A DNA stretch of 64,000 nt, from the NCBI RefSeq assembly GCF_003286085.1, contig NW_020825288.1, positions 7,130,001 through 7,194,000 on the forward strand, in the 5' to 3' direction. Positions 1 through 13,600 of this stretch are shown here, in pieces. Positions within the stretch are counted from its first letter, which is position 1; every line of letters starts with the position of its first letter. The position numbers and the translations under genes were made by a program. This DNA is from Drosophila persimilis (taxonomy: Eukaryota; Arthropoda; Insecta; Diptera; Drosophilidae). Under the pieces are notes generated by a model. It searched no databases. It was not told the origin of the DNA and was given only the letters and a program-made list of their open reading frames with translations.

Positions 1-3000
1 TGAGAATGTTGAATTGTATAGAATTTTTGCATACCCACCTGCGTTAAGGCGTGGAGGGGCCCCATACCCTCCCCACCCCTCACCTTGGGCATGCGAAAAC
101 GCTCAGGTACGTGTTTTATTTTTCGGAGAGAAAAAAGATTGATTACCCATACACATTACTTATTCTTTGTTTTACTACAACATAATAGTTAATATCTGTA
201 TAAAAAGAAAGACGACGAGTAGCAGGAAAACTGAAACCCACTCTAAATTGATATATTATAATTTATGAATTGTTTAAAGTGGTTTATAAACAGAGAGAGA
301 AAGAGGGAGATAGAGAGAGAGAGAGTTTCTAGCGTGCTTAAATGAAATTGCTCACATTTGTGTATAGAATCCAATTTGTTTTAATGCGAATCAAAATTTG
401 CTGAATATAAGTGCATATACATATATCGATTAGAGCCTATATTGTTTGCGTTTAAGGATTAAGATTAGTTATTGTCTAAGCCGTAGGCAAATCGAAATTT
501 CCGCTTATAAACCAATCAATTAACGTTCTTTTGTAATCATTAAAATAGTTATTATTATTATTATTGATTGTAATATTGTAAGCCTCGATTTATGGTTTGT
601 ATATATTAGACAACATTTATTAATGGTACGAGTAGGACAAGGAGTATTCATATCCAGCCCCCGACCCCGACCCCTCCCCGTCACCCCACTTCCCTTTTTT
701 TAAATAATTCTTACCCTGTGTTCTATATTGATTTCTTAAATGGGCAAACATCATTTGAACTATAGTGCAATTGTTTCAAACAAAAACCAAGCAACACCAA
801 CAACCAATACTATATTAAACATTAAAGATTAATATTATTGAAGAGCTTTCTTTGCCAAAATATGCCAAGAATGTGAATGTATATGGATCGTATGGATCCG
901 AGAATCAAAAATCATTTTAAGTGCACATATTTACCTTTTTTTTTGTTTTTAAGACTATCTATGCCTAGGTTTTCCGATTTCTATGCGCACGAATTCAATA
1001 TCAAAGTAAAAGTACAACAACAACAAAAACAGACATCACAAAAACTCAAAACTTTTCTTCTTATATTCTCTTTCAACTTGAGCGACACAACATCTTATAC
1101 CTGGTACAAAAGAATCAAATAAAATCCAATCAAATAAAGCAAAGATCATGAAACAATAGCCCAGCCGAGACAACAACCAGCCAAGACAACCACCACACAT
1201 CCAACACACACACACACAATAGCCCAGCCAAGACAACAACCAAGATCAATAGACCTCCAAGCAAAAAAATAATTGAATTAAAAATTGCAAACAACAATAA
1301 ATAATTAAATGTTACATTAAAATACAAAAAAAAAAGAGAAAAAAAACAACAGAGCAGCCTAAAGTCGATTGTACTTTTCTTTTTTCTACCCACATAGACA
1401 GCCGAACAGCAAAACAGCAGATCAATTTTATTAAACAATAGTACTACTCTTACTACAAAACTTAAAATAGCCACAGATAAATAGAAATAGCCACAGCAAT
1501 TAACTTAAAGAAGAGACCCGTAACACACACAGCCACAGCTACAGGAGATACAGATCGAACACACATACAACAACAGTTTTTTCATAGCCACATAACCAAT
1601 ACAATAGCCACATAATTAGAAAAAAAGCTCCGAGGGATTATATAGATCGAATCGACCGACCATCCCCACAATAGACAAAAGACAGATTACAACAAAATTA
1701 GAGGGATTTTATAAATCGGATCCCAGCAATAGACAGCCGCAGAAAAAAGAAAGCAGCACAAGATCGAACTGCATGAAAAGGCCAGCAGATAACAAATACA
1801 TCATTAAACAAAACAAAAAAACAACAAACAACAAAAAACAATTTTTATTTCAATTATTAACTCTTAAAAGTCCACAACATTTACAATTACAACCATACAA
1901 CCACAACAACAATAGCCCTAGACAAATATTAACCATAATTAATCAGCAGAAAACCAACAATTTCAAATAGTAATAATAAGTACGAATAAATTGGCGAACA
2001 AAAAAAAACTAAACTTAAATCGTAGCCAGGCAAAAAGTTTTGAGCAGAATTTTTTCATTATTTTTACAACAAACAAAACTGACATAAGTACAAGTTTATG
2101 ATTACAAATTACAAATGTTTGGGTAAACTACAGAAGAAAATAACTCTAATTTTTGCAAAATTAAGTTTAGAAAAAAGAAACCACACCCACACACACACTC
2201 ACACACTTTTGTTTAAAGGAAAACCACAGCCAATAAGCATATGAAAAATATAAGATTTCAATTATAATTAGCAATAGCCCATAAGTGCAGAAAGAAAAAC
2301 AAACAAAACAAACAAACAGTGTATTTAGCATTAAAAACAAAGACAGCAAAGAATATAAAATAGAAGTAACAAAAACTTAAGCAAACTTTAGTTCTGCATT
2401 GAAGAAAAAACAATCCAAACAAACAATATGTTTAATTTGATAAGTAATTTATACCATTTACATAATGAAATTTCGCATTATTTGATCTACAAGTATGAAT
2501 TATAAATTATAATTGTAAACCTTTAATTAATATATTTACAGAGAAATTGTTATAAAAAGAAACCCACACTACTTTTTAAGTTTACAATTTTCGTTATTTT
2601 CTATTATTTACTTATTATGTTTTAAACGCAACGCAAAAAAAACGACCGATTTATATATACAATATATATTTACGCATTAAACGTTTATTAATAAAAACAA
2701 AAACACAATAAAAAAACAACAATATTTTAGTTAAACCTTTTACGTTTTTGCATTGATTTTACTTTCCACCAACGGAGGCTTTTATTTGATATTTAAACAA
2801 AGAGTAAAACCAAAAAACAATTACAGAATAAATAAGAGAAATATGCTATAGAAAATTAAGGCACAGTCTAACAACTGCAACCAGATATCTATTACCATTA
2901 TATGCAATAGCTATAAACGAATAGAACACAATGAAAATCAATTAAATGAATTAAACAATAGCCCAAAGTAAGTATTGGCCGTGATGAGAGCTAACAAGGC

Positions 3001-4660
3001 CAGTATTTTCTCCATTTTCACAAGCAAAAAGATCAGCGAACAACCAATTGGCACAAGACAACAACAACAATCAGAACAACCAACAGAACAACCACAAGCA
3101 AAGGCAATTGAAACAAAACAAGCATTTCTTTCAGTTGATTGATCATTATTTCGAATATTCTTCAGTTCTTCAGTTGACTCTCAAGACTTTCGAAAACTGT
3201 TTTGGCGTAAACCCAAAATCAATAAATAATGGAAGTAACTATCACGGACGAGCCAAAGGAATCGTATATCTAAACTCAAAACAGCTTCAGGGACCAACTA
3301 AAAATGAAAAAAGAGAAATGATTTAAAACAAAACAAAGAAAAAAGTAAATAATTTAAAACAAAAATTAATAAAGAACAACTGGTAAATCATACTAAAATG
3401 TAAAGACAAGGCAGAATAAAAAAAACTAAAATTAAAGTAAATTTAACATTTCCAGGCATATCTAAATGAAAACCAAGAAAAATTACAACAAAAAATACAT
3501 TCAAAATTATGGAAAAAATTCATATGTATGTACATATATAGAAAAGAAACCCCAAAACCTTTGGTAAGCCATATACATCTTCTATATGATATATTTAAGC
3601 GTGTCAAAAAACAAAAATTAACCAAAATCAGATAAGTATTTCGGGCAAAATCATTTCGGATGGTAAAACCTCTACATACATATATGTAAGGCAAAAATGT
3701 ATACGATGTGCAAGAGAAATTACAACTAAAAGTGGATTAGGTGTATAAGATATACCTAGATTTTTGGCTAAAAGTATAAAGGAAAAAGGAAATTAAACCC
3801 TTATTGGAATAGGAGAAATTAACGTTTTGTGTAAATAACGTATGATTTTCGAAAAAACGAGAAGAAAACAAAAAGGTAACGAGAAAACCATTAATCCATT
3901 AAACAAAATAAAAGTAAATTCAAATTAGAACAAATTTTTGTCAACAATTAAAATGACCTAGTAAATGCTAAATTCAAATTTATATAGTACATACCCATGT
4001 ATTTGTGTACGAGTATATGTATGTATGTATGTATGGCGTGTATTGCATAAGTTCGATGTGAGTATATAAAGATTATTATTAATATTATGCTTACCCTATA
4101 ATTTCCAAGTTATTTTGTTCGTAACAAAAGATGAAAACCCAATGGAAAAACCGAAAATCAAAAACTATGCAAATTCAAAGCCAATGACGAGAAACAACAA
4201 CAACAACAACAAAACAATAAATGTGCTGATGTGCTGAATGCCACAAAAAGAACGAGAACCAGATGGAAACATTTCGATTCCTCTCAAATGTTAAGCAAAT
4301 AAATCTATGGCAAAATCATTGTAAAAAAGTATAAAAACAACAAGTAATGGGGCGGCAGATGGAAAATTTGCTAAAGAAAAAGTTACGATTTGTGTAAATG
4401 TGAACATAATGAACATATTGAAAAGATATAGCAGGTATACAATAATGGCCGAATGGAAACCAAAACAAAACTAAACAAATGAACAACTTACCGCAAGGAG
4501 ACAAAGCAAATACAAAATACAAAACACAAATGACACAAAAACAAAACTATTAACTTGTAACGATGTGAACTTGGAGCATACTTTCAGTATTTTTATGAAT
4601 ACTGTCAATAAAAATTAATAAAACATAAGCGAATACATTGTTTGATTTCCACCTACGGTG
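1..4660 (+). other. A-rich non-coding region, probable long UTR of an upstream plus-strand gene
   Basis: No ORF longer than about 100 codons, and those present are low-complexity. The plus strand is strongly A-rich with many CAA and AAAC runs, as in transcribed fly UTRs. AATAAA hexamers occur at 2690-2695, 4607-4612 and 4617-4622, the last two just before the satellite begins. A Pumilio-like TGTAAATA lies at 3830-3837. Small simple repeats occur: GA-rich at about 291-326, ATT at 549-565 and ATGT at 4018-4034. A short motif (caatagcccagcc) recurs near 1155 and 1218. I infer the 3' UTR of a gene whose coding part lies left of the window. A 5' UTR or plain intergenic DNA is not excluded. Confidence 0.35.
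4607..4622 (+). terminator. Tandem polyadenylation signals before the satellite
   Basis: Two AATAAA hexamers ten bases apart on the plus strand, 70-80 bases before the first recognisable satellite monomer. They are the best candidate end for the A-rich transcript to the left. Confidence 0.35.
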
Positions 4661-4689
4661 GATATGTGAGAAATACGAGTATATATAAT

Positions 4690-7600
4690 CACGGAGAGGC
4701 ATGCCGCGCCCAAATCGGCTGTCGTATAGCAGAGATATAGCGTGCAGAAAAAAGAAGTATCACAAAGATATGCAAATCGAAATCTATATCTCACACAAAT
4801 AGGACAAGATCAGTGCGGGAACCACTTTCCCAGGACCGTGGGGGTCCTGCCTGTCGACTGCCATCAAAATCTCGACTTCGGAAATGAGGCCGATTTTTGG
4901 CAAATTTAATGATGTAACCATCATGATTTTTTGCGAAAATCGTGAAAAAATGGATGTCCTTTTTTCGGATTGCAGTCGACTGGAAGGACTCTCCCGATCA
5001 CGAAAAGACATGCCGCAATCCGATCGGCTGCCGTATCGCTGAGATACAGCTTTCAGAAAGACCAGTATCTCAGAGATATGCCAATCCAGATCTTCCGAAG
5101 GCTATATCTCACACAAATAGGGGCAGATCGGTACAGATTTCGGATGACAGTCGACAGGCAGGACTCTCCCGATCACGAAAAGACATGCCGCACTCCGATC
5201 GGCTGACGTATCGCTGAGATACAGCTTTCAGAAAAGACCAGTATCTCAAAGATATGCCAATCCAGATCTTCCGAAGGCTATATCTCACACAAATAGGGGC
5301 AGATCGGTACAGATTTCGGATGGCAGTCGACAGGCAGGACTCTCCCGATCACGAAAAGACAGGCCGCACTCCGATCGGCTGACGTATCGCTGAGATACAG
5401 CTTTCAGAAAAGACCAGTATCTCAAAGATATGCCAATCCAGATCTTCCGAAGGCTATATCTCACACAAATAGGGCCAGATCGGTACACATTTCGGATGGT
5501 AGTCGACAGGCAGGACTCTCCCGATCACGAAAAGACATGCCGCACTCCGATCGGCTGACGTATCGCTGAGATACAGCTTTCAGAAAAGACCAGTATCTCA
5601 GAGATATGCATATTCAAATCTTCCGAAGGCTATATCTCACACAAATAGGGCCAGATCGGTACAGATTTCGGATGACAGACGACAGGCAGGACTCTCCCGA
5701 TCACGAAAAGACATGCCACGCCCCGATCGGCTGCCGTATCGCTGAGATACAGCTTTCAGAAAAGACCAGTCTCTCAGAGAAATGCATCTTCAAATCTTCC
5801 GAAGGCTATATCTCCCACTAATAGGGCCAGATCGGTACAGATTTCGGATTGCAGTCGACTGGAAGGACTCTCCCGATCACGAAAAGACAGGCCGCACTCC
5901 GATCGGCTGCCGTATCGCTGAGATACAGCTTTCAGAAAAGACCAGTATCTCAAAGATATGCCAATCCAGATCTTCCGAAGGCTATATCTCACACAAATAG
6001 GGCCAGATCAGTGCGGGACCCACTTTCCCAGGACGGTGGGGGTCCTGCCTCTCGACTGCCATCAAAATCTCGACTTCGGAAATGAGGCCGATTTTTGGCA
6101 AATTTAATGATGTAACCATCATGATTTTTTGCGAAAATCGTGAAAAAATGGATGTCCTTTTTTCGGATTGCAGTCGACTGGAAGGACTCTCCCGATCACG
6201 AAAAGACATGCCGCAATCCGATCGGCTGCCGTATCGCTGAGATACAGCTTTCAGAAAAGACCAGTCTCTCAGAGAAATGCATCTTCAAATCTTCCGAAGG
6301 CTATATCTCACACAAATAGGGCCAGATCGGTACAGATTTCGGATGGCAGTCGACAGGCAGGACTCTCCCGATCACGAAAAGACATGCCGCACTCCGATCG
6401 GCTGCCGTATCGCTGAGATACAGCTTTCAGAAAAGACCAGTATCTCAAAGATATGCCAATCCAGATCTTCCGAAGGCTATATCTCACACAAATAGGGCCA
6501 GATCGGTACAGATTTCGGATGGCAGTCGACAGGCAGGACTCTCCCGATCACGAAAAGACATGCCACGCCCCGATCGGCTGCCGTATCGCTGAGATACAGC
6601 TTTCAGAAAAGACCAGTATCTCAAAGATATGCCAATCCAGATCTTCCGAAGGCTATATCTCACACAAATAGGGCCAGATCAGTGCGGGACCCACTTTCCC
6701 AGGACGGTGGGGGTCCTGCCTCTCGACTGCCATCAAAATCTCGACTTCGGAAATGAGGCCGATTTTTGGCAAATTTAATGGTTACATCATGATTTTTTGC
6801 GAAAATCGTGAAAAAATGGATGTCCTTTTTTCGGACTGCAGTCGACTGGAAGGACTCTCCCGATCACGGAAAGACATGCCGCAATCCGATCGGCTGCCGT
6901 ATCGCTGAGATACAGCTTTCAGAAAAGACCAGTCTCTCAGAGAAATGCATCTTCAAATCTTCCGAAGGCTATATCTCACACAAATAGGGCCAGATCGGTA
7001 CAGATTTCGGATGGCAGTCGACAGGCAGGACTCTCCCGATCACGAAAAGACATGCCGCACTCCGATCGGCTGCCGTATCGCTGAGATACAGCTTTCAGAA
7101 AAGACCAGTATCTCAAAGATATGCCAATCCAGATCTGCCGAAGGCTATATCTCACACAAATAGGGGCAGATCGGTACAGAATTCGGATGACAGTCGACAG
7201 GCAGGACTCTCCCGATCACGAAAAGACAGGCCGCACTCCGATCGGCTGACGTATCGCTGAGATACAGCTTTCAGAAAAGACTAGTATCTCAAAGATATGC
7301 CAATCCAGATCTTCCGAAGGCTATATCTCACACAAATAGGGCCAGATCAGTGCGGGACCCACTCTCCCAGGACCGTGGGGGTTCTGCCTGTCTACTGCCA
7401 TCAAAATCTCGACTTCGGAAATGAGGCCGATTTTTGGCAAATTTAATGATGTAACCATCATGATTTTTTGCGAAAATCGTGAAAAAATGGATGTCCTTTT
7501 TTCGGACTGCAGTCGACTGGAAGGACTCTCCCGATCACGGAAAGACATGCCGCAATCCGATCGGCTGCCGTATCGCTGAGATACAGCTTTCAGAAAGACC

Positions 7601-10600
7601 AGTATCTCAGAGATATGCATATTCAACTCTTCCGAAGGCTATATCTCACACAAATAGGGCCAGATCGGTACAGATTTCGGATGGCAGTCGACAGGCAGGA
7701 CTCTCCCGATCACGAAAAGACATGCCGCACTCCGATCGGCTGCCGTATCGCTGAGATACAGCTTTCAGAAAAGACCAGTATCTCAAAGATATGCCAATCC
7801 AGATCTTCCGAAGGCTATATCTCACACAAATAGGGCCAGATCGGTACAGATTTCGCTCCAGATCTTCCGAAGGCTATATCTCACACAAATAGGGCCAGAT
7901 CAGTGCGGGACCCACTCTCCCAGGACCGTGGGGGTTCTGCCTGTCTACTGCCATCAAAATCTCGACTTCGGAAATGAGGCCGATTTTTGGCAAATTTAAT
8001 GATGTAACCATCATGATTTTTTGCGAAAATCGTGAAAAAATGGATGTCCTTTTTTCGGACTGCAGTCGACTGGAAGGACTCTCCCGATCACGGAAAGACA
8101 TGCCGCAATCCGATCGGCTGCCGTATCGCTGAGATACAGCTTTCAGAAAGACCAGTATCTCAGAGATATGCATATTCAACTCTTCCGAAGGCTATATCTC
8201 ACACAAATAGGGCCAGATCGGTACAGATTTCGGATGGCAGTCGACAGGCAGGACTCTCCCGATCACGAAAAGACATGCCGCACTCCGATCGGCTGCCGTA
8301 TCGCTGAGATACAGCTTTCAGAAAAGACCAGTATCTCAAAGATTTGCATACTCAAATCTTCCGAAGGCTATATCTCCCACAAATAGGGCCAGATCGGTAC
8401 AGATTTCGGATGGCAGTCGACAGGCAAGACTCTCCCGATCACGAAAACACATGCCGCACTCCGATCGGCTGCCGTATCGCTGAGATACAGCTTTCAGAAA
8501 AGACCAGTATCTCAAAGATATGCCAATCCAGATCTTCCGAAGGCTATATCTCACACAAATAGCGGCAGATCGGTACAGATTTCGGATGACAGTCGACAGG
8601 CAGGACTCTCCCGATCACGAAAAGACATGCCGCACTCCGATCGGCTGCCGTATCGCTGAGATACAGCTTTCAGAAAAGACCAGTATCTCAAAGATATGCC
8701 AATCCAGATCTTCCGAAGGCTATATCTCACACAAATAGGGCCAGATCAGTGCGGGACCCACTGTCCCAGGACCGTGGGGGTCCTGCCTGTCGACTGCCAT
8801 CAAAATCTCGACTTCGGAAATGAGGCCGATTTTTGGCAAATTTAATGATGTAACCATCATGATTTTTTGCGAAAATCGTGAAAAAATGGATGTCCTTTTT
8901 TCGGATTGCAGTCGACTGGCAGGACTCTCCCGATCACGAAAAGACATGCCACGCCCCGATCGGCTGCCGTATCGCTGAGATACAGCTTTCAGAAAAGACC
9001 AGTATCTCAAAGATTTGCATACTCAAATCTTCCGAAGGCTATATCTCCCACAAATAGGGCCAGATCGGTACAGATTTCGGATGGTAGTCGACAGGCAGGA
9101 CTCTCCCGATCACGAAAAGACATGCCGCACTCCGATCGGCTGCCGTATTGCTGAGATACAGCTTTCAGAAAAGACCAGTATCTCAAAGATATGCCAATCC
9201 AGATCTGCCGAAGGCTATATCTCACACAAATAGGGGCAGATCGATACAGAATTCGGATGACAGTCGACAGGCAGGACTCTCCCGATCACGAAAAGACAGG
9301 CCGCACTCCGATCGGAGTGATACAGCTGAGATACAGCTGAGATACAGCTTTCAGAAAAGACTAGTATCTCAAAGATATGCCAATCCAGATCTTCCGAAGG
9401 CTATATCTCACACAAATAGGGCCAGATCAGTGCGGGACCCACTCTCCCAGGACCGTGGGGGTTCTGCCTGTCTACTGCCATCAAAATCTCGACTTCGGAA
9501 ATGAGGCCGATTTTTGGCAAATTTAATGATGTAACCATCATGATTTTTTGCGAAAATCGTGAAAAAATGGATGTCCTTTTTTCGGACTGCAGTCGACTGG
9601 AAGGACTCTCCCGATCACGGAAAGACATGCCGCAATCCGATCGGCTGCCGTATCGCTGAGATACAGCTTTCAGAAAGACCAGTATCTCAGAGATATGCAT
9701 ATTCAACTCTTCCGAAGGCTATATCTCACACAAATAGGGCCAGATCGGTACAGATTTCGGATGGCAGTCGACAGGCAGGACTCTCCCGATCACGAAAAGA
9801 CATGCCGCACTCCGATCGGCTGCCGTATCGCTGAGATACAGCTTTCAGAAAAGACCAGTATCTCAAAGATATGCCAATCCAGATCTTCCGAAGGCTATAT
9901 CTCACACAAATAGGGCCAGATCGGTACAGATTTCGCTCCAGATCTTCCGAAGGCTATATCTCACACAAATAGGGCCAGATCAGTGCGGGACCCACTCTCC
10001 CAGGACCGTGGGGGTTCTGCCTGTCTACTGCCATCAAAATCTCGACTTCGGAAATGAGGCCGATTTTTGGCAAATTTAATGATGTAACCATCATGATTTT
10101 TTGCGAAAATCGTGAAAAAATGGATGTCCTTTTTTCGGACTGCAGTCGACTGGAAGGACTCTCCCGATCACGGAAAGACATGCCGCAATCCGATCGGCTG
10201 CCGTATCGCTGAGATACAGCTTTCAGAAAGACCAGTATCTCAGAGATATGCATATTCAACTCTTCCGAAGGCTATATCTCACACAAATAGGGCCAGATCG
10301 GTACAGATTTCGGATGGCAGTCGACAGGCAGGACTCTCCCGATCACGAAAAGACATGCCGCACTCCGATCGGCTGCCGTATCGCTGAGATACAGCTTTCA
10401 GAAAAGACCAGTATCTCAAAGATATGCCAATCCAGATCTTCCGAAGGCTATATCTCACACAAATAGGGCCAGATCGGTACAGATTTCGCTCCAGATCTTC
10501 CGAAGGCTATATCTCACACAAATAGGGCCAGATCAGTGCGGGACCCACTCTCCCAGGACCGTGGGGGTTCTGCCTGTCTACTGCCATCAAAATCTCGACT

Positions 10601-13600
10601 TCGGAAATGAGGCCGATTTTTGGCAAATTTAATGATGTAACCATCATGATTTTTTGCGAAAATCGTGAAAAAATGGATGTCCTTTTTTCGGACTGCAGTC
10701 GACTGGAAGGACTCTCCCGATCACGGAAAGACATGCCGCAATCCGATCGGCTGCCGTATCGCTGAGATACAGCTTTCAGAAAGACCAGTATCTCAGAGAT
10801 ATGCATATTCAACTCTTCCGAAGGCTATATCTCACACAAATAGGGCCAGATCGGTACAGATTTCGGATGGCAGTCGACAGGCAGGACTCTCCCGATCACG
10901 AAAAGACATGCCGCACTCCGATCGGCTGCCGTATCGCTGAGATACAGCTTTCAGAAAAGACCAGTATCTCAAAGATTTGCATACTCAAATCTTCCGAAGG
11001 CTATATCTCCCACAAATAGGGCCAGATCGGTACAGATTTCGGATGGCAGTCGACAGGCAAGACTCTCCCGATCACGAAAACACATGCCGCACTCCGATCG
11101 GCTGCCGTATCGCTGAGATACAGCTTTCAGAAAAGACCAGTATCTCAAAGATATGCCAATCCAGATCTTCCGAAGGCTATATCTCACACAAATAGCGGCA
11201 GATCGGTACAGATTTCGGATGACAGTCGACAGGCAGGACTCTCCCGATCACGAAAAGACATGCCGCACTCCGATCGGCTGCCGTATCGCTGAGATACAGC
11301 TTTCAGAAAAGACCAGTATCTCAAAGATATGCCAATCCAGATCTTCCGAAGGCTATATCTCACACAAATAGGGCCAGATCAGTGCGGGACCCACTGTCCC
11401 AGGACCGTGGGGGTCCTGCCTGTCGACTGCCATCAAAATCTCGACTTCGGAAATGAGGCCGATTTTTGGCAAATTTAATGATGTAACCATCATGATTTTT
11501 TGCGAAAATCGTGAAAAAATGGATGTCCTTTTTTCGGATTGCAGTCGACTGGCAGGACTCTCCCGATCACGAAAAGACATGCCACGCCCCGATCGGCTGC
11601 CGTATCGCTGAGATACAGCTTTCAGAAAAGACCAGTATCTCAAAGATTTGCATACTCAAATCTTCCGAAGGCTATATCTCCCACAAATAGGGCCAGATCG
11701 GTACAGATTTCGGATGGTAGTCGACAGGCAGGACTCTCCCGATCACGAAAAGACATGCCGCACTCCGATCGGCTGCCGTATTGCTGAGATACAGCTTTCA
11801 GAAAAGACCAGTATCTCAAAGATATGCCAATCCAGATCTTCCGAAGGCTATATCTCACACAAATAGGGCCAGATCAGTGCGGGACCCACTTTCCCAGGAC
11901 GGTGGGGGTCCTGCCTCTCGACTGCCATCAAAATCTCGACTTCGGAAATGAGGCCGATTTTTGGCAAATTTAATGATGTAACCATCATGATTTTTTGCGA
12001 AAATCGTGAAAAAATGGATGTCCTTTTTTCGGACTGCAGTCGACTGGAAGGACTCTCCCGATCACGAAAAGACATGCCACGCCCCGATCGGCTGCCGTAT
12101 CGCTGAGATACAGCTTTCAGAAAAGACCAGTATCTCAAAGATATGCCAATCCAGATCTTCCGAAGGCTATATCTCACACAAATAGGGGCAGATCGGTACA
12201 GATTTCGGATGGTAGTCGACAGGCAGGACTCTCCCGATCACGAAAAGACATGCCGCACTCCGATCGGCTGCCGTATCGCTGAGATACAGCTTTCAGAAAA
12301 GACCAGTATCTCAAAGATATGCCAATCCAGATCTTCCGAAGGCTATATCTCACACAAATAGGGTCAGATCAGTGCGGGACCCACTCTCCCAGGACCGTGG
12401 GGGTTCTGCCTGTCGACTGCCATCAAAATCTCGACTTCGGAAATGAGGCCGATTTTTGGCAAATTTAATGATGTAACCATCATGATTTTTTGCGAAAATC
12501 GTGAAAAAATGGATGTCCTTTTTTCGGATTGCAGTCGACTGGCAGGACTCTCCCGATCGCGAAAAGACATGCCGCACTCCGATCGGCTGCCGTATCGCTG
12601 AGATACAGCTTTCAGAAAAGACCAGTATCTCAAAGATATGCCAATCCAGATCTTCCGAAGGCTATATCTCACACAAATAGGGCTATATCTCACACACATA
12701 GGACCAGATCAGTGCGGGACCCACTCTCCCAGGACCGTGGGGGTTCTGCCTGTCGACTGCCATCAAAATCTCGACTTCGGAAATGAGGCCGATTTTTGGC
12801 AAATTTAATGATGTAACCATCATGATTTTTTGCGAAAATCGTGAAAAAATGGATGTCCTTTTTTCGGACTGCAGTCGACTGGAAGGACTCTCCCGATCAC
12901 GAAAAGACATGCCACGCCCCGATCGGCTGCCGTATCGCTGAGATACAGCTTTCAGAAAAGACCAGTATCTCAAAGATATGCCAATCCAGATCTTCCGAAG
13001 GCTATATCTCACACAAATAGGGCCAGATCAGTGCGGGACCCACTCTCCCAGGACCGTGGGGGTTCTGCCTGTCTACTGCCATCAAAATCTCGACTTCGGA
13101 AATGAGGCCGATTTTTGGCAAATTTAATGATGTAACCATCATGATTTTTTGCGAAAATCGTGAAAAAATGGATGTCCTTTTTTCGGACTGCAGTCGACTG
13201 GAAGGACTCTCCCGATCACGGAAAGACATGCCGCAATCCGATCGGCTGCCGTATCGCTGAGATACAGCTTTCAGAAAGACCAGTATCTCAGAGATATGCA
13301 TATTCAACTCTTCCGAAGGCTATATCTCACACAAATAGGGCCAGATCGGTACAGATTTCGGATGGCAGTCGACAGGCAGGACTCTCCCGATCACGAAAAG
13401 ACATGCCGCACTCCGATCGGCTGCCGTATCGCTGAGATACAGCTTTCAGAAAAGACCAGTATCTCAAAGATTTGCATACTCAAATCTTCCGAAGGCTATA
13501 TCTCCCACAAATAGGGCCAGATCGGTACAGATTTCGGATGGCAGTCGACAGGCAAGACTCTCCCGATCACGAAAACACATGCCGCACTCCGATCGGCTGC

